A stretch of DNA of 64,000 nucleotides from Alphaproteobacteria bacterium (lineage in GTDB: Bacteria; Pseudomonadota; Alphaproteobacteria; CACIAM-22H2). The position numbers and the translations under genes are program-made. The notes under the pieces were generated by a model. It made no database searches and had not been told where the DNA came from. It was given only the letters and a program-made list of their open reading frames with translations. Shown here in pieces: positions 46,538-56,113 of this stretch (the stretch's first letter is position 1; each line of letters opens with the position of its first letter). Location: positions 1-64,000 of the forward strand of contig JAEULA010000052.1 of NCBI GenBank assembly GCA_016793165.1, written 5' to 3'.

Positions 46538-47953
46538 TCAGGCGGCCACCGCGCGGCCCGGCAGCGGCAGCACGAGACGGAAATGCGTGCCGCCCTGCGT
46601 GCTGTCGACCATCTCGATCTCGCCGCCGTGGGCGCGCACGAGCTCGGCGGCGATCGCGAGTCCGAGCCCGCTGCCGCCGGGCTTGGCCGTGCCGGCGAAG
46701 GGCTGGAACAGGCGCTCGCGCACCTGGCGCGGCAGGCCCGGCCCGTCGTCGCGGATGTCGATCTGCACGGCGCCGTCGATCGCCGCCGCCGCGAGCCGGA
46801 TCGTCTGCGCGCCGGCTTCGGCGGCGTTGCGGCCGAGATTGACGAGGACGCGGAACAGATGCTCGCGGTCCGCGACCGCCTGGAGCTCGCGGGCCACGCT
46901 GGCGTCCCAGACGGCGCGCCCGCCGGTGAGCAGCGACACGACCTCGCCGACCTCGTCGACCAGGGCGGCGAGCGCGAAGCGGGTGCGGTGGGGCGGCGGC
47001 AGCTCCTCGCGCGCGTAGCCCAGCGTCTGCTCGCACAGGCTGACCGCACGATCGATCGAGCCGAGCAGCGCGGGGGCGGCCTTCTGCACCTTCGGGTCCG
47101 TCGAGGCCGCGAGCCGGTCGGACATCAGGCGCGCCGCGGCGAGGATGTTGCGCAGGTCGTGGTTGATCTTGGCGACCGCGCCGCCCAGCGCCGCCAGCCG
47201 CGCCTTCTGCTTCAGCGCGGCCCGGAGCGCGGTCTCCATGTGCGCGAGCTCCCGCTGCGCGATGCCGAGCTCGTCCTGGCGCGTGCTCGGCACGAACAGC
47301 GTGTCCGGATGTTCGGGCGCGCCGCGGAAGGCGATCATGTTCTCGGTCAGCCGGCGCAGCGGCCGGACCATGAGCCACTGCAGGCTCAGATAGACCAGCG
47401 TCGCCGTGAGGAAGGAGATGATCAGCGACAGCGCGAGGATGCGGCGCGAGAAGTCGAGCATCGCCATGCGCAGCGGCGCATCGTCGAACAGCGTCTCGAC
47501 GACGACGCTGGGATCGCGCGGCGAGACGTCGATCGCGCGCAGGACGCGCGGCGTCGTCTCGATCATCGCCATGAAGGCGTCGGCGATCAGCGTCAGGAAC
47601 CCGGCGTGGCGCAGGTCGTAGGTGGCGTCCACCATCGGCATCGCCTCGGGCGCCAGCACGCGGCGCACCTCGCCCGGCTTCGAGATCACGATCGCCTGGA
47701 CCGCGGCATGCGCGAGCAGCTCGGCCTTCAGGCTCTCGCTCACCATGTTGTCAGGCGTCGCCTCGAGCGCGAGCGTCGCGAGATGCCCGGCGGCGACTCG
47801 ATCCTGCATCCAGTCCTGGCGGAAGCGCGCGATCGACGGTGCGAAGATCAGGACCTCCGAAAGCATGACGAAGCCGATCGTCAGCACGAGGAGCCGTGCC
47901 GACAGCCCCGTGATGCCGCTGGGAAGCCTGGGCCGACGTTCGGACATGGGCAT
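46538..47953 (-). CDS. Membrane sensor histidine kinase with atypical H-box
   Basis: 471 residues. Two membrane helices (about 18-38 and 175-197) flank a periplasmic sensor of about 135 residues; a HAMP-like segment follows (VRPLRRLTENMIAF). The phosphoacceptor region is KINHDLRNILAAARLMSDRL, a divergent dimerisation box, and the HATPase has NLGRNAAEAGA, RDDGPGLP and GSGLGLAIAAELV. No response regulator is adjacent, so the partner is elsewhere. Two in-frame ATGs (47953, 47947) are possible starts. Confidence 0.88.
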   Translation of the reverse strand: MPMSERRPRLPSGITGLSARLLVLTIGFVMLSEVLIFAPSIARFRQDWMQDRVAAGHLATLALEATPDNMVSESLKAELLAHAAVQAIVISKPGEVRRVLAPEAMPMVDATYDLRHAGFLTLIADAFMAMIETTPRVLRAIDVSPRDPSVVVETLFDDAPLRMAMLDFSRRILALSLIISFLTATLVYLSLQWLMVRPLRRLTENMIAFRGAPEHPDTLFVPSTRQDELGIAQRELAHMETALRAALKQKARLAALGGAVAKINHDLRNILAAARLMSDRLAASTDPKVQKAAPALLGSIDRAVSLCEQTLGYAREELPPPHRTRFALAALVDEVGEVVSLLTGGRAVWDASVARELQAVADREHLFRVLVNLGRNAAEAGAQTIRLAAAAIDGAVQIDIRDDGPGLPRQVRERLFQPFAGTAKPGGSGLGLAIAAELVRAHGGEIEMVDSTQGGTHFRLVLPLPGRAVAA

Positions 47954-47964
47954 GGAGTATAGGC

Positions 47965-49389
47965 TCAGCCGAACCGTGCGAGCAGCCGGACGAGCCAGCG
48001 GGTGCGGTCGGAGAACAGCGATCCGGTGAAGAATGCGCCCGCCGCCCGCTTGCTCGCCTCGCCGCGGGTCGGATAGGGGGCGATCATCGATGTCATGTCG
48101 CGCAGTGTCAGGCCCTTGGTCATCGCGAGGACCCAGGTCTGGATCAGCTCGCCCGCCTGGGCGCCGACGATCGCGGCGCCGAGGATGCGGCCCCGCCCGG
48201 TTGCCACGGCCTTCACGAGGCCTTCGGTGTCGCGCTCCGCCTGCGCGCGGTCGTTGTCGTGGAACGGCCAGCGCACGACCCGAACGTCCCCGTGGCGCTC
48301 GCGCGCCTGCGCCTCGGTCAGGCCGACATTCGCGAGCTCCGGATCGCTGTAGGTCACCCACGGCGCCGCGGCGTAGGCGGCCTTCGCCGGCAGCCGGAAC
48401 AGGGCGCGCCGCACGACGATGCCGGCATGGTAGCCGGCGATGTGCGTGAACTGCAGCCCGCCCGCGACGTCGCCGATGGCGAAGACGCGCCGATTGGTCG
48501 TGCGCAGCGTGTCGTCGACCGTGATGCCCTTGGCCGAGTACGCGACGCCGGCCTTCTCGAGATCGAGGCCGGCGACGTTCGGCCGGCGGCCTGCGGCGAC
48601 CAGAAGATGGGTGCCCTCCAGTTCGCGCTCGCCCGCCGAGGTCTCGATCGTCACGCGCACGGCGCCGGGGCCGCCCGCGACGCGCTTGACCTTGGCGCCC
48701 TCGTGCAGTGCGACGCCGTCGCGCTGGAGGCTGCGACGCACGACGTCGACGAGCTCGGGATCGTCCTTGGGCATGATCGTCATCGCCTCGATCACGCTGA
48801 CGGCGGCGCCGAGGCGGCGATGGGCCTGGGCGAGCTCGCAGCCGATCGGCCCGCCACCGATCACCAGCAGATGGCGCGGCGTCTCGTCGAGGTCGAAGAT
48901 CGTCTCGTTGGTGAAATGCCGGACCGTGTCCAGGCCGGGGATCGGCGGCACGAAGGGCGTCGAGCCGGTCGCGACGACGAATCGGCGGGCGCGGATGCGG
49001 CGGCCGTCGCATTCGACCGTGCGATCGTCGACGAAGCGCGCCGGCGCTCGCAGCACCGTCACGCCGAGGCCCTCGAACCGGGCCTGGCTGTCGTTCGGCT
49101 CGATCGCGGCGATCACGCCACGGATATGATCGCGCACGGCGCGGGCATCGACCGCGGGCTCGACCGCCGCGACGCCGAACTTCGCCGCGTCGCGCATCGC
49201 CTGGGCGGCCCGGCCGGCGGCGATCAGCGCCTTCGACGGCACGCAGCCGAAATTCAGGCAGTCGCCGCCCATCGCGCCGCGCTCGCACAGGACGACGCGC
49301 TGGCCGAGCTGGGCGGCGCCGGCGGCCACCGAAAGACCGGCCGAGCCCGCGCCGACGACGCAGAGATCGGCGTCGATGTTCGATGTCAT
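47965..49389 (-). CDS. FAD-dependent disulfide oxidoreductase (lipoamide dehydrogenase/MerA-like)
   Basis: 474 residues. FAD site VVGAGSAGLSVAAGAA (11-26), redox-active Cys-44 and Cys-49 in GGDCLNFGCVPSK, NAD(P)H site VIGGGPIGCELAQAHRRLG and FAIGDVAGGLQFTHIAGYHA. At the C-terminus the usual His-Pro-Thr catalytic-base motif reads YPTRGE, so the base histidine is replaced by tyrosine. That is typical of the subgroup that sits beside TVP38/DedA-like genes. Its start overlaps the upstream TVP38 stop. Substrate unknown; it is not proven to reduce mercury. Confidence 0.87.
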   Translation of the reverse strand: MTSNIDADLCVVGAGSAGLSVAAGAAQLGQRVVLCERGAMGGDCLNFGCVPSKALIAAGRAAQAMRDAAKFGVAAVEPAVDARAVRDHIRGVIAAIEPNDSQARFEGLGVTVLRAPARFVDDRTVECDGRRIRARRFVVATGSTPFVPPIPGLDTVRHFTNETIFDLDETPRHLLVIGGGPIGCELAQAHRRLGAAVSVIEAMTIMPKDDPELVDVVRRSLQRDGVALHEGAKVKRVAGGPGAVRVTIETSAGERELEGTHLLVAAGRRPNVAGLDLEKAGVAYSAKGITVDDTLRTTNRRVFAIGDVAGGLQFTHIAGYHAGIVVRRALFRLPAKAAYAAAPWVTYSDPELANVGLTEAQARERHGDVRVVRWPFHDNDRAQAERDTEGLVKAVATGRGRILGAAIVGAQAGELIQTWVLAMTKGLTLRDMTSMIAPYPTRGEASKRAAGAFFTGSLFSDRTRWLVRLLARFG

Positions 49390-50117
49390 GTCCGCGGCCG
49401 CAGGCGCTTGTAGGCGACCGGGAGCAGCGCGAGCACCGCGAGGCCGAGGAGCGGGCCGAGCACCGGCCACGTGAAGATCGTCCGCAGGTCCGGCTGCGCG
49501 CCGCTGTCGAAGACGCTGCCCAGACCGCTGCCGACCGAGGCATAGACGAAGGTTCCCGGCATGATCCCGAAGAACGTCGCGACGACGAAGGTCGCCAGCG
49601 ACGCGCCGAGGAACGCCGCGGCGAGATTGACAATGAAGAACGGGAAGACGGGAACGAGCCGCAGGACGAGCAGATAGTTGAAGGCGTCGCGGCGGAACCC
49701 GTCCTCGAGCCGGGCGAGCATGCCGCCGGTCCGTGCGCGCAGCAGGTCGCCGAGCGCCGTCCGCGCCGCGACGAACAGCGCCGTCGCGCCGAGCGTCGCG
49801 CCGATCACCGTGAGCAGGCCGCCGAACCACGTGCCGAACAGGAAGCCGCCGGCGAGGGTCATCACCAGGGCGCCCGGCAACGAGCACGCCGTCACGACGA
49901 CATAGGCGAGGACGTAGAGCGCGGGCGCCAGCAGCGGATGCGCCCCGACCCAGGCGATCAGGCCGCTGCGGCTGTCGCGAAGCACGTCGAAGCTCAGATG
50001 GCGATGCAGGCCCAGTGCGAAGAACGCGACCGCAGCGACGCCGAGCACGACGATCGGTGCGAGCCGGGCGAGCCGGCCAGGGCGGGCCGGCGGAAGAGTC
50101 GACGGAGCATCGATCAT
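49386..50117 (-). CDS. TVP38/TMEM64 family membrane protein
   Basis: 243 residues with about five hydrophobic segments. The SNARE-associated/DedA core appears as GALVMTLAGGFLFGTWFGGLLTVIGATLGATALFVAAR and NYLLVLRLVPVFPFFIVNLAAAFLG, with the conserved FG and LR-x-P-FP-F-N residues. These proteins may move lipids across the membrane. The ATG at 50117 is preferred to a start further upstream. It is co-translated with the oxidoreductase, a pairing seen across proteobacteria. Confidence 0.88.
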   Translation of the reverse strand: MIDAPSTLPPARPGRLARLAPIVVLGVAAVAFFALGLHRHLSFDVLRDSRSGLIAWVGAHPLLAPALYVLAYVVVTACSLPGALVMTLAGGFLFGTWFGGLLTVIGATLGATALFVAARTALGDLLRARTGGMLARLEDGFRRDAFNYLLVLRLVPVFPFFIVNLAAAFLGASLATFVVATFFGIMPGTFVYASVGSGLGSVFDSGAQPDLRTIFTWPVLGPLLGLAVLALLPVAYKRLRPRT

Positions 50118-50190
50118 CGCGACCCACCTTAGCCGTCGCCGCGCGTCGTGCCCCAATCATTTGGCTGTGAAGCCGGTCGTGCGCGCCGTC

Positions 50191-50889
50191 TCAGCCCGGC
50201 CCGCGCGGCGGGCCGGCCGGCGAGACGGCCGCCGCCGCGGGCGGCGCGTCGCGGCGATAGACGATTCGTGATCCCCGCGCCTCGAAGTTCAACTCGACCC
50301 ACTCGCCGGTCGGCCCGTAGCCCAGCCGGCTGCTCAGATCGCCGGAGAGCTCGTAGGAGCGCATGTCGATCTCGTGCCCGGCGACGAGCGCGCGCGACGA
50401 CCCGAGCGGGCGCACCTTGACGTCGAGCAGCGTGCCGTTCTGCGTGTCGAGGAATCGCTGCCGGCGAGTCATGTCCTCGTGCCAGTAGCTCGTCGGCTTG
50501 GTGTCGGCCGGCGCGACGAAACGGCCGCCGCTGCCTTCGATCACGAGGCCGCCCGGCGCGGCCGTCGCCCGGACTTCGCTGCGCTTTCCGTCGTCGTCGG
50601 TGCGGGCGGAAAGGCCGACAAGGCGCCCCGCGCGCCAGCGCTCCGTGCTGCGGTGGCCGTAGCGATAGACCGGTATCGCGAACATCCGCACCTCGAGATC
50701 GATTGCGATGTCGACGCGCAGGCTCTCGCCGTCGCGGGCGAAGTCGACCCGATGGGTGCCGATCGGACTGCCGTCGCGAAGGACGGTGAATGTCAGCGCC
50801 GGCAACGCGCTGGCGTGCCCGGCGGACGGCCCGAGGGCGATCAGGCCCGCCCCGGCCAGGGCGAAGCGACGACGCGTGACCATGGTCAT
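50191..50889 (-). CDS. DUF6134 family exported protein
   Basis: 232 residues. An N-terminal twin-arginine-like signal (TRRRFALAGAGLIALGPSAGHASA) is followed by the family's beta-rich domain: LTFTVLRDGSPIGTHRVDFARDG, IDLEVRMFAIPVYRYGHRSTERW and GLSARTDDDGK. Likely periplasmic. Function is not known for the family. Stands alone. Confidence 0.8.
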   Translation of the reverse strand: MTMVTRRRFALAGAGLIALGPSAGHASALPALTFTVLRDGSPIGTHRVDFARDGESLRVDIAIDLEVRMFAIPVYRYGHRSTERWRAGRLVGLSARTDDDGKRSEVRATAAPGGLVIEGSGGRFVAPADTKPTSYWHEDMTRRQRFLDTQNGTLLDVKVRPLGSSRALVAGHEIDMRSYELSGDLSSRLGYGPTGEWVELNFEARGSRIVYRRDAPPAAAAVSPAGPPRGPG

Positions 50890-50950
50890 GCGTCGGTCTA
50901 CGAAGCCGCGGGGCCGGCGGATCAGTGGCCGCCGGGCTCCGGCCGGACGA

Positions 50951-51865
50951 TCAACCGGTGGCTCGCGCAGGCGCGGGCCGGGCCGGCACGATCAGGACGA
51001 GCGCGAGCGCGCCGACCATCAGCCCGAGCGCCACCAATTCGCGCAGGCCCAGGGCTTCGCGCAGCATCGCGGCTCCGGTCAGCATCGCCACCACCGGGGC
51101 GGCGAGCGAGGCAAGCGAGGCGATGTGGGCCGGCAGCAGCTCGACCAGGCGGAACCACGCGATATAGCCGACCACGAGAGCGATGAAGGTGGTGAACGAG
51201 GCGCCCATCCAGGCGCTCCAGCTGGCATGCGGCCAGGCCACCGGCTCCATCAGAGGCCAGATCGCGAGGATCGGCAGCGCCCCGAGCAGCATCTGCCAGG
51301 CGGTCATCGCGAGCCGCGATAGGGTCGGCGCATGGCGCTTGGAATAGAGCGTGCCGATCGCCCAGCCGATCGCCGCCGCGAACATGAACGCGATGCCGGG
51401 CAGTTCGCTCCAGGCGAAGCCGCCGCCCCGCATGCTCAGCAGCGCGACACCGCCCATTCCCATCGCGAGCGCGACGGCAAAGCGCAGGGTCGGCCGCTCG
51501 CCGAGGAAGGTGAACGCGATGAGGCCAGACCACAGCGGCATGGTGAAGGCGAGGATGGCGGCATGCCCCGAGCCGAGGAACCGCACGCCGTAGCCGGTCG
51601 TCACCTGCCAGATCGTCACGTTGAAGAACGCCGCGATGCAGAGGAAGCGCCATTCCGCCGGATCGCGGGTCCACAGGCGCGCGCCGCGGAGGCGCGCGAT
51701 CGCCATGATGATGCAACCGGCAATGAGACAGGACCAGGCGCGCAAGCCCCAGACGGGAAGCTCGGCGAAGGCCAGCTTCATGAACGGCCAGTTCGTGCCC
51801 CAGGCGAGGGCGAGGGCTGCGAGCGTGATCAGCGCGGGTCCGCGGCCCCGCGGTGCGGCGGTCAC
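50951..51865 (-). CDS. EamA/DMT-superfamily metabolite exporter
   Basis: 304 residues from a GTG overlapping the gpt stop, with ten hydrophobic segments in two repeated halves typical of 10-TMS drug/metabolite transporters: [17 protein letters not shown] at the start of the first repeat and [11 protein letters not shown] at the start of the second. It likely exports an amino acid or base-like metabolite. Coupling with gpt hints at a purine link, but the substrate cannot be told from sequence. Confidence 0.88.
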   Translation of the reverse strand: MTAAPRGRGPALITLAALALAWGTNWPFMKLAFAELPVWGLRAWSCLIAGCIIMAIARLRGARLWTRDPAEWRFLCIAAFFNVTIWQVTTGYGVRFLGSGHAAILAFTMPLWSGLIAFTFLGERPTLRFAVALAMGMGGVALLSMRGGGFAWSELPGIAFMFAAAIGWAIGTLYSKRHAPTLSRLAMTAWQMLLGALPILAIWPLMEPVAWPHASWSAWMGASFTTFIALVVGYIAWFRLVELLPAHIASLASLAAPVVAMLTGAAMLREALGLRELVALGLMVGALALVLIVPARPAPARATG

Positions 51866-52350
51866 GCGCGCGCACCCTCGGCGATGGGCTTGGCGAGGGC
51901 GAGCTCGGTGTCCCAGGGGAACATGATCCAGGTGTCCTGGCTGACCTCGGTGACATAGGTGTCGACCAGGGGCTTGCCCGCCGGCTTGGCGTAGACGGTC
52001 GCGAAATGCGCACCGGGCAGCATCTCGCGAACGACCTTCGCTGTCGCGCCGGTGTCGACGAGATCGTCGACGATGAGGAGATCGGCGTTGAGGGCGCCGC
52101 CCAGCGTCGGATCCTTGATCACCTGCGCGGCGCCGATCGTCTGGTGGTCGTAGGCTTTGACCGACACGGTGTCGATCAGCCGGATGTCGAGCTCGCGGGC
52201 CACGATCGCGGCAGGGACGAGCCCGCCGCGCGTGACCGCGACGATGCCCCGCCAGGCGCGCATCCCGTGCAGCCGCCAGGCCAGCGCCTTGGCGTCGCGG
52301 TGCAGCTCCTGCCACGAGACCGGGAACATCTTGTTGTAGGGATTGGCCAT
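51862..52350 (-). CDS. gpt: Xanthine(-guanine) phosphoribosyltransferase
   Basis: 162 residues. It salvages xanthine, guanine or hypoxanthine with PRPP. The PRPP loop [17 protein letters not shown] is complete, with the hood region VIKDP and the first-motif [21 protein letters not shown]-terminal [24 protein letters not shown] matches Gpt. First gene of a gpt-transporter pair. Confidence 0.95.
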   Translation of the reverse strand: MANPYNKMFPVSWQELHRDAKALAWRLHGMRAWRGIVAVTRGGLVPAAIVARELDIRLIDTVSVKAYDHQTIGAAQVIKDPTLGGALNADLLIVDDLVDTGATAKVVREMLPGAHFATVYAKPAGKPLVDTYVTEVSQDTWIMFPWDTELALAKPIAEGARA

Positions 52351-52456
52351 GCATCTCCTCGGGCCGCGACGACTCGCCGCGCGTCCGACGCGATTGAAGC
52401 ATGGCCGCCGCCGGTTCCACTACACGGCGACGAGGGGAGACTGCCGAGGGCGCGGC

Positions 52457-52888
52457 TCAGGCCGCTTCGTCGTCGGGCTCGACGAGTTGGCAGCCGGCGA
52501 TGCGCCAGCTGCCGTCCGCCTGCTGCTCCATCGGGTAGAGCGCGAGCATGCGCCGGCCGTCGGGACCGGTGACGGCGACCACCTGGACGAGCTGATCCGC
52601 AAAGCGCAGGAGATCCCGGAAGGCGACGTCGCGAGGGCGATAGACCGGCTGGTAGCCGCCGCGGACCATGTTCATGAAGCTCGGGGCGTCTCCGAACAGG
52701 CGCTGGATTCCGGGCGACGCGAAGCCGAAGGCAGCCTCGCCGTCGTCGCGTCGGAACGCGGCGATCTGCCCCTCGATGACGTTCCGGATCGCGGAGCGGT
52801 CGGCGGTGCCGACATCGGTGGCGGGCAGCTGGGCCGCCGCAGACCCGGCCAGGCCGAACAGGATGAGCAGGGCGACGAGCACGCGCAT
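52457..52888 (-). CDS. DUF4864 family exported protein
   Basis: 143 residues. Signal peptide 1-19 (VLVALLILFGLAGSAAAQ). The mature domain (AIRNVIEGQIAAFRRDDGEAAFGFASPGIQRLFGDAPSFMNMV and YRPRDVAFRDL) is DUF4864, whose cystatin/NTF2-like helix and sheet hold an unknown ligand. It stands alone. Function unknown. Confidence 0.82.
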   Translation of the reverse strand: MRVLVALLILFGLAGSAAAQLPATDVGTADRSAIRNVIEGQIAAFRRDDGEAAFGFASPGIQRLFGDAPSFMNMVRGGYQPVYRPRDVAFRDLLRFADQLVQVVAVTGPDGRRMLALYPMEQQADGSWRIAGCQLVEPDDEAA

Positions 52889-53041
52889 GAGTCGACTACG
52901 CGACAGGCCCGCCTCGAGTTCAAGCGGGACGCCTTCACGCTTGCGCGATCCGGCACGCCTGGGCGATCGGCCGTGCGGTTCGAGCCGATGCGATTCTGTC
53001 GGGTGGAGAAGCGATCGCCGCGCGGGGCGCGGCCCGACGCT

Positions 53042-54190
53042 TCAGCGGACGAAGACGTGGACCTCGTTGGCGCCCAGGCTCGGGTCGCTGCTGGCCGACA
53101 TACGCAGGCGCTGCGGCGGCATTCCCATGTCGACCAGGGCGCGCATCACCTGCTCCGCCTGGCGGCGGGCATTGGCGGTGGCGATCGCGGCATCGCCGCC
53201 GCTGCGGCCCGCGGCCGCGACTCCGACGATGTCGAACGTCGCCTGCGGGCGAAGCTCCATCGCGCGGTTCACCGCCGTGTAGAGCGCCTGCTCGTAGCTC
53301 GGATTGTTGCGGTCGAAACGGACGACGACGAGGGGCCGGCTGCCGGCCGGCAGCGGAGCCGCGGCGCGTGCCGAGGGGCTCGCGCCGAAGGCCCGGGCCG
53401 CCAGGCCGGGGCCGTAGAACTCGCCCGTGCGCACCGCGGAGGCCAGCGCCGTCATGTTGGCGCGCTCGCGGCTGACATAGGCCGATTGCCGTGCGATGTC
53501 CTCGGAGAGTTCGACGCGCATGCGGTCGATCGAGACCATGGTGCGGTTGACCTCGTCCTCGACGACCGCGAGCTGACGATGGTCGTCCTCGAGGGCGCCG
53601 GACAGCGCGTAGGCGTTGCGCACGGCCTCGAGCAGGTAGGACCCGAGCGAGGCATCCGAGCCGACCTGGCCGGACAGCTGCGAGAGCGTGCCGATGTTGG
53701 CGGCGAAACGGTCGAGCTCGCCCTGCGCCTGCGCCCATTGCGAGGTCAGAATCGGGTTGCCCGGCGTCGTGCCGACCTGGAGCCGCGCGTTGATCTGACC
53801 CACGAGCGTCTGATAGCGCTGCGCGGCATCGACATTCTCGCCGCGAAGCTGCTGCATGCTCTGGCCGTGGCCACCGACGAGGCTTTGCAGGCGACCCGCT
53901 TCCTCGCGCAGCTGCGCGGCACGCTGGCCGACCGCGGTGCCGGTGGCGGCGGTCGGCGTCTGTGGGGCGACGCCGGCGCGCTGCTCGCCGGGAGCGGGCG
54001 GGATCTCGATGCGAGTCGTGGTGGCAGGGGGCGTCGAGCTGCGCCCGCCGATCGAAGGCCACAATCCCTCTGATACAAAGCTGCAAGCCGACACGCCAAA
54101 ACACAGCGTGAGCGTGAAAATCGCTCCGATTGCACGGCTTGGGCGCGAACAAATCGACGCGCGCGCGGGACGGACTCCAACCACCACCAA
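53042..54190 (-). CDS. Outer-membrane lipoprotein with OmpA-like C-terminal domain
   Basis: 382 residues from TTG at 54190, with AGGGAG seven to eight bases upstream. A lipoprotein signal is present: basic n-region, hydrophobic IGAIFTLTLCFGVSA and Cys-36. A helical middle (about 70-270, LREEAGRLQSLVGGHGQSM onward) should form a coiled coil, and the last 110 residues (PLVVVRFDRNNPSYEQALYTAV, IVGVAAAG, ARRQAEQVMRALVDMGMPPQRLRM) resemble the peptidoglycan-binding OmpA fold. It probably links the outer membrane to the wall. The alternative GTG starts at 54187 and 54184 give nearly the same protein. Confidence 0.75.
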   Translation of the reverse strand: MVVVGVRPARASICSRPSRAIGAIFTLTLCFGVSACSFVSEGLWPSIGGRSSTPPATTTRIEIPPAPGEQRAGVAPQTPTAATGTAVGQRAAQLREEAGRLQSLVGGHGQSMQQLRGENVDAAQRYQTLVGQINARLQVGTTPGNPILTSQWAQAQGELDRFAANIGTLSQLSGQVGSDASLGSYLLEAVRNAYALSGALEDDHRQLAVVEDEVNRTMVSIDRMRVELSEDIARQSAYVSRERANMTALASAVRTGEFYGPGLAARAFGASPSARAAAPLPAGSRPLVVVRFDRNNPSYEQALYTAVNRAMELRPQATFDIVGVAAAGRSGGDAAIATANARRQAEQVMRALVDMGMPPQRLRMSASSDPSLGANEVHVFVR

Positions 54191-54411
54191 CTCGGATTCT
54201 CCCTGCCGGGCAATGATTTGCGCAGGATTCGGAGGCGTGAAAAGCGGGCGGAATGTATCGGATGGTCGACAGGGCGACAAGCCGAAAGCCGCCGAGTTTC
54301 CGGGACTTGCGTCCTTTGTCGCGGAATGCCGCCGCCGCTTGCCAACGACGCGCGGTTGCGAGTAGTTTCCGCCGCCTTTTGCCAGCCCCACTTCGGATGG
54401 CGAGGGCCCGC

Positions 54412-54488
54412 GCGGCCGTAGCTCAACTGGATAGAGCATCAGACTACGGATCTGAGGGTTAGGGGTTCGAATCCCTTCGGCCGCGCCA
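54412..54488 (+). tRNA. tRNA-Arg(ACG)
   Basis: 77 bases including an encoded CCA. Acceptor GCGGCCG/CGGCCGC with discriminator G, D-arm AGCTCAACTGGATAGAGC, anticodon stem TCAGA/TCTGA with ACG at 54446-54448, and T-arm AGGGGTTCGAATCCCTT. The first anticodon base becomes inosine, so it reads CGU, CGC and CGA. The sparse stress-related segment begins just after its 3' end. Confidence 0.97.
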
Positions 54489-55303
54489 TTTTCCCGAGTA
54501 CGCCGGATGGCGATTTGAGGCGATGAAATCGACGTTTCTCGAGCGTCGGGGTCACCGATCCGCGTCGACTCGAGTCCGCTCAAGGTCCCATCGAAGCTCA
54601 CTGTGCCGGAAGCCCGGCCGCAGCCAGGCGTTTTGCCGCACGACCCGATCTGTCGTCGCGAGCGGGGGACAGTGATCGACGGCGACACGAATCGGCAAGC
54701 GCCGCGCCGACGCGGCAGCGGCGGGCGACGCGGACCGTAGGGCATTGCACGACAACGAGGTTTCCGGGATCGCGCTGCGGGTGATGTCGAGCGCGCGAAG
54801 ACCTTGGTGCTGTGATATCGGCGCTACGCCGCGCACCGGGTCGCCTTCGGTCGAGCCGGCGATCTCGCGTCCGAACGGGCCGGTGAAGCTGCGGCCTTGA
54901 GCGCGATGCGACGACCCGCTGTACCGATTCAGTCGGCGGCGCGTCGGGCCGGCATGTCGTTGTCTTGATCGCACTCGGTCTTGATCGCACTCGGGCTGAT
55001 CCGCGCCTTCGCGCTCCCGGCCGCGATCGGCGCGCGCGAACCAGGCGGCGGACCGCCCGGACAACGCAGGTACTTGGACGTTCTCCGCTCGCACGCAGCG
55101 AGGGATGGTGCACGTCGCCATCGACAGCTCGGAGGCGCGGCAGATGGTGGCTGCGTCGAAGTCGGGCTCATGCACGCCGCCGCGGGTCCTGTCCCGACCG
55201 ACTCGCCGCACGAAGCCTGCCCATTGCTGCGGTTGTGAACCTGCATCGCGGCGCGCAGCTGCTCGCAGGTCGAACTGTCGAATAACGATCTGCTTGCCAG
55301 TCT
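54489..55303. other. 815-base stretch without a supported gene
   Basis: No frame shows conserved protein character. There is one exact tandem duplication of 16 bases at 54962-54977 and 54978-54993 (GTCTTGATCGCACTCG twice). The composition is less GC-biased, with scattered short frames rich in Arg and Ser. It may be decayed DNA beside the tRNA. Confidence 0.5.
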
Positions 55304-55331
55304 GGGAGGCGGCCTAGCCGAGCCGCCTCCC
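55304..55331 (-). terminator. Hairpin downstream of the YGQGG-repeat gene
   Basis: A perfect 10-bp stem GGGAGGCGGC/GCCGCCTCCC with an 8-base loop lies 36 bases beyond the repeat gene's stop. There is no T-tract, so it may be a weak terminator. Confidence 0.5.
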
Positions 55332-55366
55332 ATGCGTTGGCATTCACTCGTGGGGGCTACCTCGCC

Positions 55367-56113
55367 TTAGCGGGGGCGCCCGGTCGAGGAAGTCGATCCG
55401 CTGGTGCTCGTGCCGCCGGAGCTGCTGCTCTCGTCGGTCTTGCGCCCCTTGCGCCACGTGTCGAACTCGTCAGAGAACTTCTTCTGGCGTTCCTTTCGCC
55501 ACGCACCGTAGTCGTCGTCGAGCTTGCGCAATTGCTCGCGGCGCCATTCCGAGTACTCGGGATCGAACGCGTTGTCGTCGTGGCCGTGGCCCATGCTGCC
55601 GCCGCGCTCCTGCGACGACTGGCCCCACTGACCGGCTCCTGCGCCCCATCCGCCGTGCTGACCGTAAAGACCTTCCGGATGGTGCTGACCAGCGCCGCCC
55701 TGGCCGTAGCCCTGGTCGTGGCCGAACCGCTGCCCGCTCTGCCCGTAGCCGCCCTGCCCGTAGCCACCCTGACCGTAGCCGCCCTGCCCGTAGCCGCCCT
55801 GACCGTAGCCGCCCTGCCCGTAGCCGCCCTGACCGTAGCCGCCCTGACCGTAGCCGCTCTGGCCGTGGCCGCCCTGACCGTAGCCGCTCTGGCCGTGGCC
55901 GCCCTGGCCGTAGCCGCTCTGGCCGTAGCCGCCCTGGCCGTAGCTACCCTGGCCATAGCCGCCAGCAGGGTTATGACTCGCCTGGTCGTGGCCACCGTGC
56001 TGTCCCTGTCCCGGGGACTGCGGCTGACCGCGCCAACCGGACTGCTGAGGATCATGCTGTCCCTGCGTGCCGCGGTGCTGCGATCCTTGGTCCTGTCGAT
56101 AGTTCTGCTCCAT
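55367..56113 (-). CDS. YGQGG-repeat low-complexity protein with conserved charged C-terminus
   Basis: 248 residues. Three parts: an N-terminal Q/G/H-rich region (1-50), about fifteen tandem pentapeptides [Y/H]GQ[G/S][G/S] (about 51-125), then a Gly/His linker and a highly charged segment, DPEYSEWRREQLRKLDDDYGAW then RKERQKKFSDEFDTWRKGR. That charged tail resembles uncharacterised stress-associated proteins of sphingomonads. The repeats resemble the [G/S]Y[G/S]Q low-complexity regions of FUS-type proteins. ATG at 56113 has AAGGAG nine bases upstream. An EcfG-type promoter lies 67 bases upstream. No signal peptide; function unknown, perhaps condensate-forming under stress. Confidence 0.82.
   Translation of the reverse strand: MEQNYRQDQGSQHRGTQGQHDPQQSGWRGQPQSPGQGQHGGHDQASHNPAGGYGQGSYGQGGYGQSGYGQGGHGQSGYGQGGHGQSGYGQGGYGQGGYGQGGYGQGGYGQGGYGQGGYGQGGYGQSGQRFGHDQGYGQGGAGQHHPEGLYGQHGGWGAGAGQWGQSSQERGGSMGHGHDDNAFDPEYSEWRREQLRKLDDDYGAWRKERQKKFSDEFDTWRKGRKTDESSSSGGTSTSGSTSSTGRPR
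55740..55964. repeat. Fifteen tandem 15-bp units encoding YGQGG
   Basis: Units of 15 bases follow the pattern TGNCCGTRGCCGCCC with variation mainly at the third base before CC and in CGCCC/CGCTC/CACCC. Near-identical neighbouring units point to expansion by slippage or unequal crossover, so unit number may vary between strains. Confidence 0.9.

Noticed and set aside
54552..55333. Several overlapping minus-strand frames after tRNA-Arg
   Set aside because: Compositions are Arg/Ser/Pro-rich, starts lack ribosome sites, and no motif is recognisable.
55740..55964. CRISPR-like regular repeats
   Set aside because: Units are 15 bases, contiguous with no spacers, and in frame with a protein; it is a coding tandem repeat.
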